From Adiantum capillus-veneris (lineage: Eukaryota; Streptophyta; Polypodiopsida; Polypodiales; Pteridaceae), in assembly GCA_014529385.2 (NCBI GenBank), contig CM043948.1, positions 23,242,451 through 23,306,450 of the forward strand: DNA of 64,000 nt. The letters run 5' to 3'. Of this stretch, positions 1 through 9,724 are shown one piece after another. Position 1 is the stretch's first letter; each line of letters begins with the position of its first letter. The notes under the pieces are model-generated. The model saw only the letters and a list, made by a program, of their open reading frames with translations, was not told where the DNA came from and ran no database searches. Made by a program: the position numbers and the translations under genes.

Positions 1-870
1 AGGAGGCCTGCATACACAGTGAGCGGTCGCCTGAAGCTTCCCGCCTGTCAGAATTTGTGCCACCTCTCCTACTTGAACAATCAAGCAGTCTGGAGGGACA
101 CTAACAAACTCCACACAGCCATCCCCGGTATTTAATACCTTGAGCCCTATATGCCTACACATGGTATCAGCGTCCACATTCTTTGCGGCATGAGATGACC
201 GAACATCAGGAGAGAGGAAATGAGCAGAGACCGCACCTGGATAGCTCGAATCCGTTTCCGAGATACTCAGAAACATTGGCGCTGTTAACACAGTGAAAAT
301 CCCATAATCAAAATGCCATTGTTGCCAAAAGTCATTCGATGACAAGGCTTTAACTGTTGGAGGAGATAAGACCCCATTGAGATGGTCCTTTTCCTTCTTT
401 TTGTATGTCTTTGAGGCCACAGATAACAATCCATCTGCATGAGAATGATAGTGTATGAGCCGTCCTTTAGCAGTGCAAGCCTGGCGAATAGCCTCTTCCA
501 ATCCAACCCCTGGAATAGCCGTGTCACAAATTCTTGCTACCAATAAGCCCACCTCCACCATTGCTTTACCAAGTTCTTTGAAAAGAAATCCCAGCTGATG
601 CAGTCCACTTTCAATACTTCCATCATTTACAGGGTAATGGCTTGATTTGCTGTCTGTGTTCACGTCACCTGTCGAAATTAGTTGCTTGTACTTCTGATCT
701 TCATCAAAGTACAGCTGCGCTGCAAATGATGACACTAGTCGACTTGGATCTTTGAATGACACATCTGTACCCAATCCATGCTCCTACCACGGACACACAT
801 CATAATCAGGATATTTTCGAAACACTAGTGACCACAGATAATGATCTAGACCATGATTTGGAAGAGACTC
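1..870 (-). pseudogene. 2-oxoglutarate/Fe(II)-dependent oxygenase (isopenicillin-N-synthase-like), broken and partial
   Basis: Reading the minus strand from about 780 down to 1 gives one stop-free frame, although no ATG opens it here. It contains a W-H-F-D-Y stretch (H codon 313-315, D codon 307-309) that fits the HxD iron-binding pair of this superfamily. Further on is V-Q-V-G-E-V-A-Q-I-L-T-G-G-K, then A-T-A-H-C (H codon 19-21), the expected place of the distal iron ligand. The family uses Fe(II) and 2-oxoglutarate for oxidation in the cytosol; the substrate cannot be told. Upstream of 780 the frame still looks coding (L-D-H-Y-L-W, then R-K-Y-P-D-Y-D-V-C-P-W) but has an in-frame TAG at 784-786 and a TAA further up. 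No convincing splice acceptor is seen, so I read it as decayed, though an intron boundary is possible. The 3' end lies outside the window. Confidence 0.72.
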
Positions 871-922
871 TCCTTAAGGCCCTGACAAGCCACGGGGATT
901 GATGGTTCTAAAAGCTTAGTTC

Positions 923-1232
923 ATGATCAACAATCTCAGTGGAACAATATATTTGCCGTCACTTCAAGCTATCCTGAATGATACGTACTCTAGTGCAATT
1001 GGTCGTCGTATTTATGAGGCAGCTTTTGGTCAACCTTTTCAATTTCTCTTAACTAGGTCAATTTCACAATTGCTTGATGCTAATCTCGTTAGTCACACCA
1101 ATGCTGAGATTATTGAGAGTGTTAAGCTTCGTCTTAGCAAGGCTCAAGAGTCATACTCTAGGCATGCTAACGAGCATCGTCAGGATGTCTCATTTAAGGA
1201 GGGCGATTGGGTGTATTTGAGGATAAGTGGGT
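923..1232 (+). pseudogene. Ty3/gypsy integrase C-terminal fragment
   Basis: A 103-codon open stretch reads like the end of a gypsy integrase. It has N-D-T-Y-S-S-A-I-G followed by a P-Y-E-A-A-F-G-like segment, then a basic helix (S-K-A-Q-E-S-Y-S-R-H-A-N-E-H-R) and the hallmark F-K-E-G-D-W-V-Y-L. In the family this part follows the catalytic core and helps bind DNA. The core, RT and gag are absent on the left, and the stretch ends abruptly at the truncated LINE (about 1243). It is an isolated scrap, not one of the chromovirus copies further right. Confidence 0.75.
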
Positions 1233-1242
1233 AAGAAATGTC

Positions 1243-1941
1243 CTAAACTCTCGAGTCGTACATCCGAGGGTTAAGAAGTAGTCCCAAGCGGAACTGACGC
1301 TCCCCCCCCCGCCACTTCTGGTTCAGACCTCTCCTTCTACAGCAGTCCCTCGGGGTTTGACTAGCTTTGACATTCGCTGACGATGGGACTTCTTTGACTA
1401 TAGCTTCACACGCTTCCTTGGTGACTCTTCTCCCGACCTGGAGGATGCCTGCTTTGGAGTCCACGTCCTCTTTCTAGCAACCCGAGGCATTGAGGCTCTG
1501 GACACTGTGCTAGGTTTCTCCTTTCCGCTGTGCGATAGGGATCATACAGAGTGGACCCTGCACAGTTCTTGACTGGCTCCAGGTCAAAGCTATTGAGTTC
1601 TCACACCACACAGGGGGCTTGGGGGTGACAGATCTGGTATATACACTTTGGCCTCTAGCCAAGTTTAGTGTGATGCCGTCAAATGCAACAGGTTGCAGGC
1701 ACATTGTGGTGCACTTGTTTGCTGACACTCAGAGCCCCCCTTGCTATGTATTTGTACATGAGGATTCTTGGATAGAGGATGTAGCCCTACGGACTGCACG
1801 CTCAACTTGGGCATGGGTGGGATAGTGACTTCAGATGTGTTTGTCTAGAGGTTGCTTGGATGCGGATTACTCCCCATCCAAACTGGCCTCAAAGATAGCA
1901 AGGTTGACTGCTTACAGCATTTGTTTTTTCTCGATGCCTCC
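1243..1941 (+). pseudogene. LINE copy 1: ORF1 C-terminal domain remnant
   Basis: Aligned by eye with 15716-16406 of LINE copy 2. Shared words include G-V-T-D-L (1622 onward), L-W-P-L-A-K-F, G-C-R-H-I-V, and the E-D-S-W...V-A-L-R-T-A-R-S-x-W-A-W block near 1760-1820. The reading frame is broken several times. Its value is that an unrecognised ORF1 domain is conserved between two diverged LINE copies. Confidence 0.7.
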
Positions 1942-2858
1942 ATGAGGATCATCTCATGGAACATGCAGGAATTAGGAGGGCCTAGTTTCAGCGTTAGAAA
2001 GGTCGGTTGCGTCAGGAGCTTCAGCGATGCCTTGTGGGTGGTGAGATTGATATTCTTATGCTACAGGAGCATCATCTTTGTGAGAGCTGCATTAGACTAT
2101 GTGGTCACATTTTGCATCGTCGCTATGAGACATTTTGGTCAGTTGGACCTGGAGGTATCCAGCAGGGTATGTATGACTATTGCGGATTCATGGCAGCAGG
2201 CCATGGTGGGCAGAGGTATTATTGTGCTAGGCAGAGCTCAGTGGATTACTATGCAAGTTCAGGGTTGCCTCATGGGTTTCCTGAACATATACACGCCCAA
2301 TGTGGCCAGTGCACGAGCAAAGTTTTGCTCATGTTGTTGAGTCTTTGCCAAATGCAGAGCAGTGGTGTGTCGGGGGGGACTTCAACATGTTGGAGGACCC
2401 CTCAGACAGGATTGGAGGTGGACATGCTACTTTGCATGGAGTTGAGTTGGCCGCTTGGAGCGGCGATGCATGACTATGAGGGTTTCTGATGTTTGGCAGC
2501 ACTCAGGCTTTGTGAGACCCCCAGACAACTTGTCTTTCTCTCGCTATGACCGCAAGGTAGGAGGAGTGAATCTATCTTGGATAGCTCGCTTCTACGTCAG
2601 TGACCACATCTGTCACATGGGGAGATCTGTTAGCATCTTGGCAGGGACTACCTTTTTCAACCATGCGCCAGTGATTCTCACTGTGACAGACAGACAGAGG
2701 AGGGGGAGTGCGATGCTACGCATCCCTGAGAGGATCTTGTTGGATCCAAAGCTTACAGAGCGAGTAGAGGCACTTTGGACAGAGAGCTTGGACACGCAGG
2801 ACACCCCTCCTGGTAGAGTGGCATATGGAGTGGCTGAGCTTAGTCGCTTCTTCCTTTA
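1942..2858 (+). pseudogene. LINE copy 1: ORF2 endonuclease domain remnant
   Basis: It begins with ATG at 1942 and M-R-I-I-S-W-N-M-Q, the start of an APE-type endonuclease (the N is the metal-contacting residue of the family). The E-H-H-L segment follows in another frame from about 2007 (L-M-L-Q-E-H-H-L), and D-F-N-M-L-E-D-P is recognisable near 2380-2405. The last part (2455-2859) carries S-F-S-R-Y-D-R-K-V-G-G-V-N-L-S and the S-D-H-like region. At least three frameshifts make it non-functional. In life this domain nicks target DNA for target-primed reverse transcription. Confidence 0.78.
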
Positions 2859-3766
2859 GGAGTCTGCAACTCACTTGGCTGGAGCCAGGGAGGAGAAGCG
2901 TCTTCGACAGGGCATTGTTTCCTTGTAGAGGATGCAGAAGCAGCATCCAGACAGTCCTTGGTTAAAGGAGCAAATGCAGCAGGCTAGGCAAGGGTTGGCT
3001 AGCATTGAGGAGCGGCGTCATGAGTTTGCCTTCCATCGGCAGACATCTCAATGGACCCAGGTGGGTGACAGAGTTATTGGGGGGTTTTTTGAGACAGTGG
3101 GGCCATGCCATGCGCAGTGTTAGTCAATTGAGGAGACCCGACGGATCAGCTGCTTCAAAGCTTGAGGAAATGCGTGCAGTTGCTACTGAATTCTACTGTG
3201 ATGTGTTGTCAACTGAGTCTCAGTCAGAGCGTCAGGATACATGGAGAGAGCAGATTTGGGCACAGATGCCTTGCCTTGTTACTGAGGAGATGCAACAGAG
3301 ACTTGAGCTTCCCCTCCAGCTAGAGGAGCTTCATAAGGCTCAGAGCACTCCCCCGAGGTAGTTGTCCAAGGGAGGACGGTTTGACTTCCAGCTTTTTCTT
3401 GGAGTACTGGTTCAGATCTTTGCAGCGCATTCCAGTATGTTTTGCACATTGGCGAGATGCCCGACAACATGAGTGAGGGTTTGATCTACCTGATTCCCAA
3501 GGAGGGAGGCTCCTTCGATGAGATTTGACAGTGGCGACCCATTATCATCCTCAACTCATCCTACAAAATTCTAGCAAAGGCTCTGAGCTTGAGCATCTAG
3601 CCACTACTAGAGAGCATTATACATGGGACACAAACAGGTTTTGTCAAGGAGCGTAGTATCCTTGACAACATCTTCACTTTTTGGGAGGCGTCTGTCCTCG
3701 CGCATCTCTGAGGAGAGGATTTGGTGATACTCCTTTTCGATTTTGAGAAGGCCTACGACAGAGTTC
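2859..3766 (+). pseudogene. LINE copy 1: ORF2 linker and RT N-terminal part
   Basis: Collinear with 17330-18255 of LINE copy 2. Recognisable pieces are the Q-H-P-D-S-P-W-L segment (2941 onward), R-R-H-E-F-A-F-H-R-Q, Q-L-R-R-P-D-G-S (3120 onward), and the RT entry region Q-T-G-F-V-K-E-R (about 3629-3655) followed by D-F-E-K-A-Y-D-R-V at 3740-3766. It retains the CAG-TGG pair at about 3530 that is short by two bases in copy 2. The frame breaks exactly at 3766, where gypsy sequence begins. Confidence 0.75.
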
Positions 3767-4784
3767 TTGAAAATTCCTGAAACCACTGCCAACACAAAAA
3801 CATGAACATACCTATTCCATGTAAAGTGACTGGAAAAAATCTAATCTTCCTAAAAGACTGTGCATGCAATGTAGATGAACAAATAGATGGAGTGCCAAAC
3901 CGTTCACCACACACACACAAACAATGAGATCGAATCTTGTCGCGCTGATCTAAATCAATCAATTGTGGCAAAACACAAAGGAAATGCCCATGCTTGGTGC
4001 TCATACTTTCTTGTGCTCTTGCTACGACTGTGTCGTGCCAAGGAGGAGACATGGAATGTGACTTCCTTGAATGCATGCAGCTTTTCATGAACAATCCGCA
4101 TACATCCGTGCTCATTCATGAGTGAAATGTGCTCAACGTACAATATGTCATGCCTAGGAAAAGGGATCACATAAAGACGCCGACTAAAATACAAGAAACG
4201 ATCACGAATGAAACACTTGATCAATGTGTGCTGAATAATCATGCGAACACATAATACTTCCTGTGAGGGTTCTTTGGACCTAGGCTCAAGAGCCAAGATC
4301 GGTTCTTCGTGTTTGATCGAATCTTCCTGTGGGGGTTCTGTGGACCTCGACTCAAGAGCCAAGATCGGTTCTTCGTGATTGATCGAATCTGCAATGAGGT
4401 TAGCTTCACTAGAGAAAGTATCACCTAACACATCATCCTTGTGAACAATCACATCATCTTTATCGTGCAAAACATCATGCTTGTGAGAAATCACATCTTG
4501 ATCATGCAAATCATCATGCAATTCATCACACTTATCATCATGCAAATCTTCATGTGTGTTATGCTTTGGAGAAGAAGAGTCTGAAAGAGTCTCCTTCTCC
4601 TGAATCCGTTCAATCTTCGCCTGCACATTAGAAATGAGAGATGGAGAATGAACAACTTGCTCTCCACGAATGACAATGGGAGAGTCGCTTTTGGCATTGA
4701 AAGTGAACGTATTTTCCGTCCAATCAATGAGAGGGTTATGCTCACGAAACCATCGAATGCCCAAAATCATATCATATCCTGAGA
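3767..4784 (-). pseudogene. Gypsy (H-family) protease end and linker fragment with His/Asp-rich repeat
   Basis: The minus strand has a 271-codon frame from 4770 to 3955. It opens with I-L-G-I-R-W-F-R-E-H-N-P-L-I-D-W, the C-terminal part of a gypsy retropepsin-like domain. The linker S-L-I-S-N-V-Q-A-K matches that of element H near 47040. A His/Asp-rich tract (H-D-D-L-H-D-x-type words, plus 4440-4560) and two tandem 22-residue units (66-bp period, 4258-4389, core E-E-P-I-L-A-L-E) follow. The fragment replaces about 200 bp of LINE RT rather than simply interrupting it (LINE resumes at 4785). It has no LTR and no flanking duplication, so repair-mediated capture seems more likely than transposition. 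Confidence 0.7.
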
Positions 4785-5300
4785 GAGGAGATGAGCAGAT
4801 TTTTGAGTTCTCAGCAGGTTGGCTCGTGTGGTCTTGAGCTCCCTATTAGGGCAGATGAGCTTCTTGACGCTGAGTTTGCTGACGACTCAACCTTGTACTT
4901 GGAGGACCAGGAGGCCAATCTGCACAACTGTGAGCAGGCTCTTGAGATGTTCTATTCTGCTTCAGGCGCACTGATCAATTGGAGGAAGACAATAGCTTTC
5001 TGAGTTGGCAGTGCTCCTACGCCTGATTACTCACCAAATGAGGGTTTTGGATGGATTCCCCTATGGACTGCAATTCGGCACTTGGGTTGTCAGGTTGGCC
5101 TGGACTTGTCCCCTGAGCAGCACACTACTCCCCTCCTCTTGTCCATTAGGAGGAAGTTGTTGCATTGGAGGTCAGCACGGCTCTCTTTGGCAGACAAAAT
5201 TGTAGTGGCCAACTAGGTGCTGTGGTATATCATGTCTTGCTGGATCTTCTCGAGCTCCTACACCTAGTTAGCGCGGGCCAAAGTAGCCTGGCAAGTCATC
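4785..5300 (+). pseudogene. LINE copy 1: RT core remnant with FADD box
   Basis: RT resumes after the gypsy insert. The catalytic box reads A-E-F-A-D-D-S-T-L-Y (near 4870-4905), the typical non-LTR F-A-D-D, with W-R-K-T-I-A-F following. A stop at about 5001 and later frameshifts end the frame. The DNA matches 18460-19030 of copy 2. Confidence 0.78.
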
Positions 5301-6687
5301 ACCCTACCGTGTTCTCAAGGGGGACTGGGGATCGTCGACCCAACACAGCAGAACAGAGACCTTCTTGGGAAGTTTGTTGTCTGAGGACTGCTTCCAGGGG
5401 AGGAGCCCTGGAAAGAGTTGTTGCTTCAACCGCTTCGAGCTCGAGTTCCTCATGCAGGAGGCCCTTGGAGCCCTTCCACCAGGTGGATCTTTAAAGAGAT
5501 GCGTAGAGCTGGTCCGAGTAGGAGGCTGGAGGATCAATTTGGTGCGAGTCTGCTTCGCTCTTGAGAGCTGCTACGGAGTGGCCTAGAGCAGCACCAACCT
5601 ACTTGCACATAGAAGTGCTTGAGACACCCCCTTTTTTGAAACCCCATGGTTAACACTCAGAGAGGCCACTTGGTTGGTAGTAGGCCACATGTTTCTTGGG
5701 GTCCCATGGCAGAGGGTCCAGTCCACACTCTCGGCGACTGGATTCACATTTCAGGTTTTCCAGAGGAGGTACAGAGCATCCAGCTACGAAGCATGAGAGG
5801 AGTGCAGAGCATGTGTAAGGACATTACAAAGGCTTTACCAGCGGAGTGGCTCACCCCTCTAGAGACAGCAACTGCCAGGTAGACGGGGGCCTTCACGCGA
5901 GTGGAGGTCCTCATCACAGTTCGTGCTTGCGCGGAGTCCGTACCCCCCATGTTCCTTGAGATCAAGGGCGAGGGTTGATTACACAGAGTCTCATTAGAGG
6001 CTCCACAGGTTGGAGAGTGTTGTTTTTAGAGGATACGACTACTCGTGGGCATGGGAGGACCTGTGTCACAGATCCTGACCCAGTAGATCTTGAGAGAAGC
6101 CACTAGAGGCTTTGGGCTTGGGAGTGCTGCCCTCTGGTGAGGGGCGAGAGTGGTTTTGGAGAGACACCTTCTCTTCAGCCGACCACCCTGGGATCCCTTT
6201 CTTTTAGTACACTGTTCGATTGGGGCGTCACATACTGGCAGCACGGAGAGAGGCTCGTCCGGTCGCAGCACATCTCTAGCAAGAGGAGGGTCTCACAGTT
6301 GAGTTCTTGTTAGGCTTTTGGGAGCGGTTGTGGGACTCTAGACAACCGAGGCGAGTCACTTTGTTCCAATGGCTAGTTGCACACAAAGCTACAGCAGTGG
6401 GGAGATGGCTGGTACATAGTGGCCTTTCGACAGCCTGTGCAGCTTGTGACCATCCTTTGGAGAGTCAGCGTCATTGTCTATGGGACTGCCCGATGGCACA
6501 ACAGGTTTGCCAGTTCTTTCCACAGCGCGACAATTCACTTGGGGTGCTACTACCTGGTCCAGCCTCATGGGCCCTGCGCTCCAGTTTGAGCTATCTTCCA
6601 CCAGTAGGATGATAGTGATCCAGGGAAGTCGACCCACACTTGAGCTTGCTATAGAACTAACCCCCCAAGAGTGGTGTAGCTAGAGAG
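5301..6687 (+). pseudogene. LINE copy 1: ORF2 C-terminal zinc-binding region
   Basis: Collinear with 19030-20420 of copy 2. Most diagnostic is 6307-6560: F-W-E-R-L-W-D-S-R-Q-P-R-R-V, F-Q-W-L-V-A-H-K-A-T, then C-A-A-C-D-H...H-C-L-W-D-C-P, which is the zf-RVT (RT zinc-binding) signature of plant LINEs. Frame breaks are frequent before 6300. Confidence 0.75.
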
Positions 6688-7146
6688 GTGTGTTGGGAGC
6701 TCGTTTGTGGCCTAACACACTGGTTCATTTGGCGGGCCCGTTGCTTCCGCATCTTCGAGGCTCGCCCTGTCCCACCGGCGGAGACTGTTCGTGACTTTTG
6801 GCTGGAGTTGATCCATACTCTCAAGGGTCAGTTTGAGAGACTTCAGGGAAGCTCCGACCGCATGCGGGAGCGCAGAGAGGCTTTCCTGCGACTCTGGCAC
6901 CCAGGACCCTTCTTCTCCATGGTCCAAGGTGTGCCCAGATGGCACTACCGGCCACCTGTGTGGCTCTTCCCTCCATATCTCAAGGGTCAGTTTGAGAGAC
7001 TTCAGGGCAGCTCTGACCGCATGCGGGAGCGCAGAGGCACTTTCCTGCGACTCTGGCACCCAGGGCCCTTCTTCTTTACGGTCCAAGGTGTGCCCAGATG
7101 GAACTACCGACCACCTGTGTGGCTCTTCCCTTCTCCCATTTTTTGA
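6688..7146 (+). pseudogene. LINE copy 1: ORF2 C-terminus with in-frame 53-codon duplication
   Basis: An open frame encodes the last part of ORF2 (V-R-D-F-W-L-E-L-I-H-T-L...). The block beginning L-K-G-Q-F-E-R-L-Q and ending P-P-V-W-L-F-P occurs twice in a row, and the frame is kept. LINE copy 2 has it once (20530-20690). The frame closes with TGA just after 7140, at the same place as in copy 2. Confidence 0.8.
6819..7136 (+). repeat. 159-bp tandem duplication, two copies
   Basis: Copy 1 is 6819-6977 and copy 2 is 6978-7136. They differ at only a few bases, so the duplication is later than most of the decay of this LINE. 159 is divisible by three. Confidence 0.85.
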
Positions 7147-7183
7147 TTTAGCCTCATTGTACATATTTTGTTTACTCACTAGG

Positions 7184-8315
7184 TGTCACGTGCACATCTA
7201 ACCCTATGTGTACGTGGACAAGCTACTTCATGACATGGGTTCAGTTCAATTAGATTAGGAAGTGATTTGGCACTTTTGTGAGTCTGTTCGCAGACCGTGC
7301 ATGTCCACACACTTAGATTAGATGCATATCCTCTGGTTGCACACAGCATGATCATCAGATTTCCATCAGAACCCATCAAGAGCATTTTTACAGTGCATAG
7401 ACCTATTTTCCCTATTTTGACATTTTTCACTTATTATTTTAAAGTGACTTTTGTTGGGAACTGGGTAGGGCAAATTAGAACCTCAAGTATATAAGAAACC
7501 CTAGCGCTAGCACTTTCTGGCAGAAGAGGCAACAGGGACTTGACATCCAACAATGCACCTTCTCAGCAAGACCCCCCTCGGCAGGAGACTCAACGTTTTC
7601 AGCCAAGAACAGCTAGCGTTTTCTCTATTGCAGATCAGCCCCAGCGTTTGCATTGCAGATCAACCCGGCGATAGCAAGACACAGCAGATTCCCCTAGTGT
7701 TTTTGCATCTGGTCAGATTCAGCCCCTAGCGTTTTTGCATCAGCATGGCAGATCAGCGTTTGGCAGTTCCATCGCGACAAGATCACCTTTAGCACCAGCG
7801 TTTTCAGTTTTCAGCATCGAGATTCCGCAGTAGAACCCCCGAACCTCACAGATCCCACCTTCCCGCAGCAAATCCTCGCCGCACGGTCAGATCGAGCACA
7901 GTTTGCAGATTCAGCCCGGAAAACGCAGATTTCAGCATGTGCGTTTTCAGCGCGTCGTCGTCTCATCGTCGTCATCGACATCGTCATTGACATAGAGTCA
8001 GAATTCAGCAGATAAAGATTTGCAGATTTCAGCCATTAGCGTTTTCAGATTTCAACCCGTCTTGTCGTCGTCCTCATCGTTGGGAAGTCCAAGCATTGTA
8101 GAGATTTGTGCAATCAATAGTAGACCGCTCTCGCCATAGAGAGTGGGGCCTTCGGAGGAGGGTTTTGACAACATTCTGGTGTCGTATTCTTCTCTCTCTA
8201 TCTCTCAGTCTTAGCACCTTCATTCACAGTGTTCACCACTTTGTTTGTGTCCATTGCACAGTTTAGAGCACTAATCTTGAGCAAAGTTCAACATTCACTT
8301 CCGCTGCACCTTACA
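7184..8315 (+). mobile_element. Solo LTR, family B, inserted in LINE copy 1 3' UTR
   Basis: It starts TGTCACGTGCACATC and ends CCGCTGCACCTTACA. It is flanked by CTAGG at 7179-7183 and CTAGG at 8316-8320, a perfect 5-bp target duplication. No internal retroviral region is present, so it is a solo LTR left by LTR-LTR recombination. The LINE sequence on both sides matches the uninterrupted 3' UTR at 20697-20760. The body is rich in repeated GCGTTTTCAG/CAGATT words. A related copy in the other orientation is at 21817-22984, and a truncated one at 50764-51457. Confidence 0.9.
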
Positions 8316-8410
8316 CTAGGAGAGTCTCCCCATGCTTTTGATGTAGCCCACTCTCGCCCCTCACCACCCCTCCCTCGCCAGAGGGAAGCTCTCCCAAGCC
8401 CAACTCATTG

Positions 8411-8898
8411 AGCTAGAAGACTCTGAGTCAGAGCTAGAGCCGGAGTCAGACACCGACGAGGACTCCAGAGAAGCTTTGTAACTCTCATCACTATGATCAT
8501 TGGAGGACAAATCTGTGAGGCCATGACTAGAGTTTTCTACGTTTTCCTCCAAGAACTTCGAGATGTATCAGAAGAGGGCCTTTGTCGCGACAAGGTTTTC
8601 TTACGAGATTGCTTGCTTGTACCAGCCATAGTGAGTTGTTGTGAACGCCACTCTGTGTGTCTCTATCCTCAGAAACTTACATAGCCACAAAAGCTTACAT
8701 TCACACAGAGAGCTGTTGAACACAAAGCGATGTTGAAGAGCACTTCTTGAAAGGCATGAGATCGATGGAGGTAGTCCAATCGTGTGAAGAATGTAGAACA
8801 CAAACGAACGCTGCACTGGATAGGTTGAGACAGAAGGAGGCTGAGGACAGACAAACGAGAATTCGAGATAAGTGGGGTAGGATGAGGGAATTACAGAT
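8411..8898 (-). pseudogene. Unknown gene fragment, copy 1 (N-terminal part)
   Basis: The minus strand from ATG at 8629 reads M-A-G-T-S-K-Q-S-R-K-K-T-L-S-R-Q-R-P-S-S, then breaks frame into a Ser/Asp/Glu-rich stretch (S-Y-K-A-S-L-E-S-S-S, about 8480-8440). The same DNA, including some 200 bp upstream of the ATG, recurs at 10479-10975, where the gene continues further. I do not recognise the protein; a basic then acidic low-complexity N-terminus is all that can be said. The break here (8411) is where the duplicated segment ends. Confidence 0.5.
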
Positions 8899-9243
8899 AG
8901 GGGCGAAAGGGAGCAGGACCGGGAGGATAGGGGCGAGGGTTGCTAGGGTAGGGGCTAGAAGAGTAGGGTAGCGGCGAGGGAATTGCATAGGGTGAGGGTA
9001 AGCAAGATAGAGCGAGGGATGAGGGCAGGGGCGAGAGAGGGTAGGGAGGGGGCAAGGGGGTTAGGGTAGAGGCGAGGGGGTTAAGGTAGGGTAGGAACGA
9101 GGGGGTTAGGGCAAGGGCGAGGCTAGGAGGGTGGCGAGGGAGGGGTGGTGAGGGACGAGAGGGTAGGTTATGGGAGAGAGAGGGTAGGGAGGGAGCGAGG
9201 GTTGAGGGTAGGGACCAAGGGAGGGTAGGTAGGGGCGAGGGAG
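8899..9243 (+). repeat. G-rich minisatellite 1
   Basis: Degenerate tandem units of about 11-24 bp built from the words TAGGGGCGAGG and GGGTTAGGG. Long runs of three to five G on the plus strand make it a G-quadruplex candidate. It lies between the unknown gene fragment and an inverted LINE fragment. The LINE itself has the seed word GTGAGGGGCGAG (near 6138), a plausible origin. Confidence 0.8.
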
Positions 9244-9245
9244 GG

Positions 9246-9478
9246 GTGGTGCCAGAGGGCAGCTCTCCCAAGCCCAAAGCCTCCAGTGGCCTGTCTCAAG
9301 ATCTGCTGGGTCAGGATCTGCAACACAGGTCCTCCCATAGATGCCCTCTACTCGTATCCTCTGAAAACAACACTCTGCAACCTGTGGAGCCTTTATTGAG
9401 ACTCTGTGTAGTCGACCCTCGCCCTGGATCTCAAAGAACATGGGGGTTTCGGACCCCGCGCAAGCACGAACTGTGATG
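9246..9478 (-). mobile_element. LINE fragment, inverted, copy a
   Basis: Reverse complement of the LINE region seen at 5905-6140 and 19620-19860 (words such as GAGGTCCTCATCACAGTTCG and the region around P-D-P-A-x-L-E-T-G-H-W-R-L-W). It carries no complete domain. It abuts the G-rich minisatellite. Confidence 0.75.
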
Positions 9479-9492
9479 AGGGACGAGGGAGG

Positions 9493-9724
9493 GGTGGTGC
9501 CAGAGGGCAACTCTCCCAAGCCTAAAGCCTCCAGTGGCTTGTCTCAAGCTCTGCTGGGTCCGGATCTGTGACACACGTCCTCCCACAGATGCCCAACCAC
9601 TACTCGAAAACAACACTCTGCAACCTGTGGATCCTCTATTGAGACTCTGTGTAGTCGACCCTTCCCCTGGATCTTAAAGAACATGGGGGGTACGGACTTT
9701 GCGCAAGCACGACCTGTGACGAGG
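9493..9724 (-). mobile_element. LINE fragment, inverted, copy b (tandem duplicate of copy a)
   Basis: A second copy of the preceding segment, period about 247 bp, separated by GATGAGGGACGAGGGAGGG. Small deletions (for example the CTCGTATCCT stretch) distinguish it from copy a. Confidence 0.75.

Larger units (their letters stand above)
1243..7183 (+). mobile_element. LINE copy 1 (plant L1-type), 5'-truncated and decayed
   Basis: This stretch is collinear with the better LINE at 14160-20850. It starts where that copy is at about 15716, so the 5' UTR and first half of ORF1 are missing. In order it holds the ORF1 C-terminal domain, endonuclease, RT, the zinc-binding C-terminal region and the 3' end. 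Stops and frameshifts are scattered throughout. Two later events break it: a gypsy fragment replaces part of RT (3767-4784), and a solo LTR sits in the 3' UTR (7184-8315). The LINE tail resumes after the LTR at 8316 (gagagtctcccc...) and can be followed to about 8360. No poly(A) tail or flanking duplication was found. Confidence 0.85.

Noticed and set aside
8899-9243. Telomeric or ribosomal spacer DNA
   Set aside because: Unit words are irregular (TAGGGGCGAGG) and no TTTAGGG array or rRNA homology is visible.
9106-9277. Pro-rich proteins read from the G-rich arrays on the minus strand
   Set aside because: They are translations of the minisatellite; repeat composition explains the open frame.
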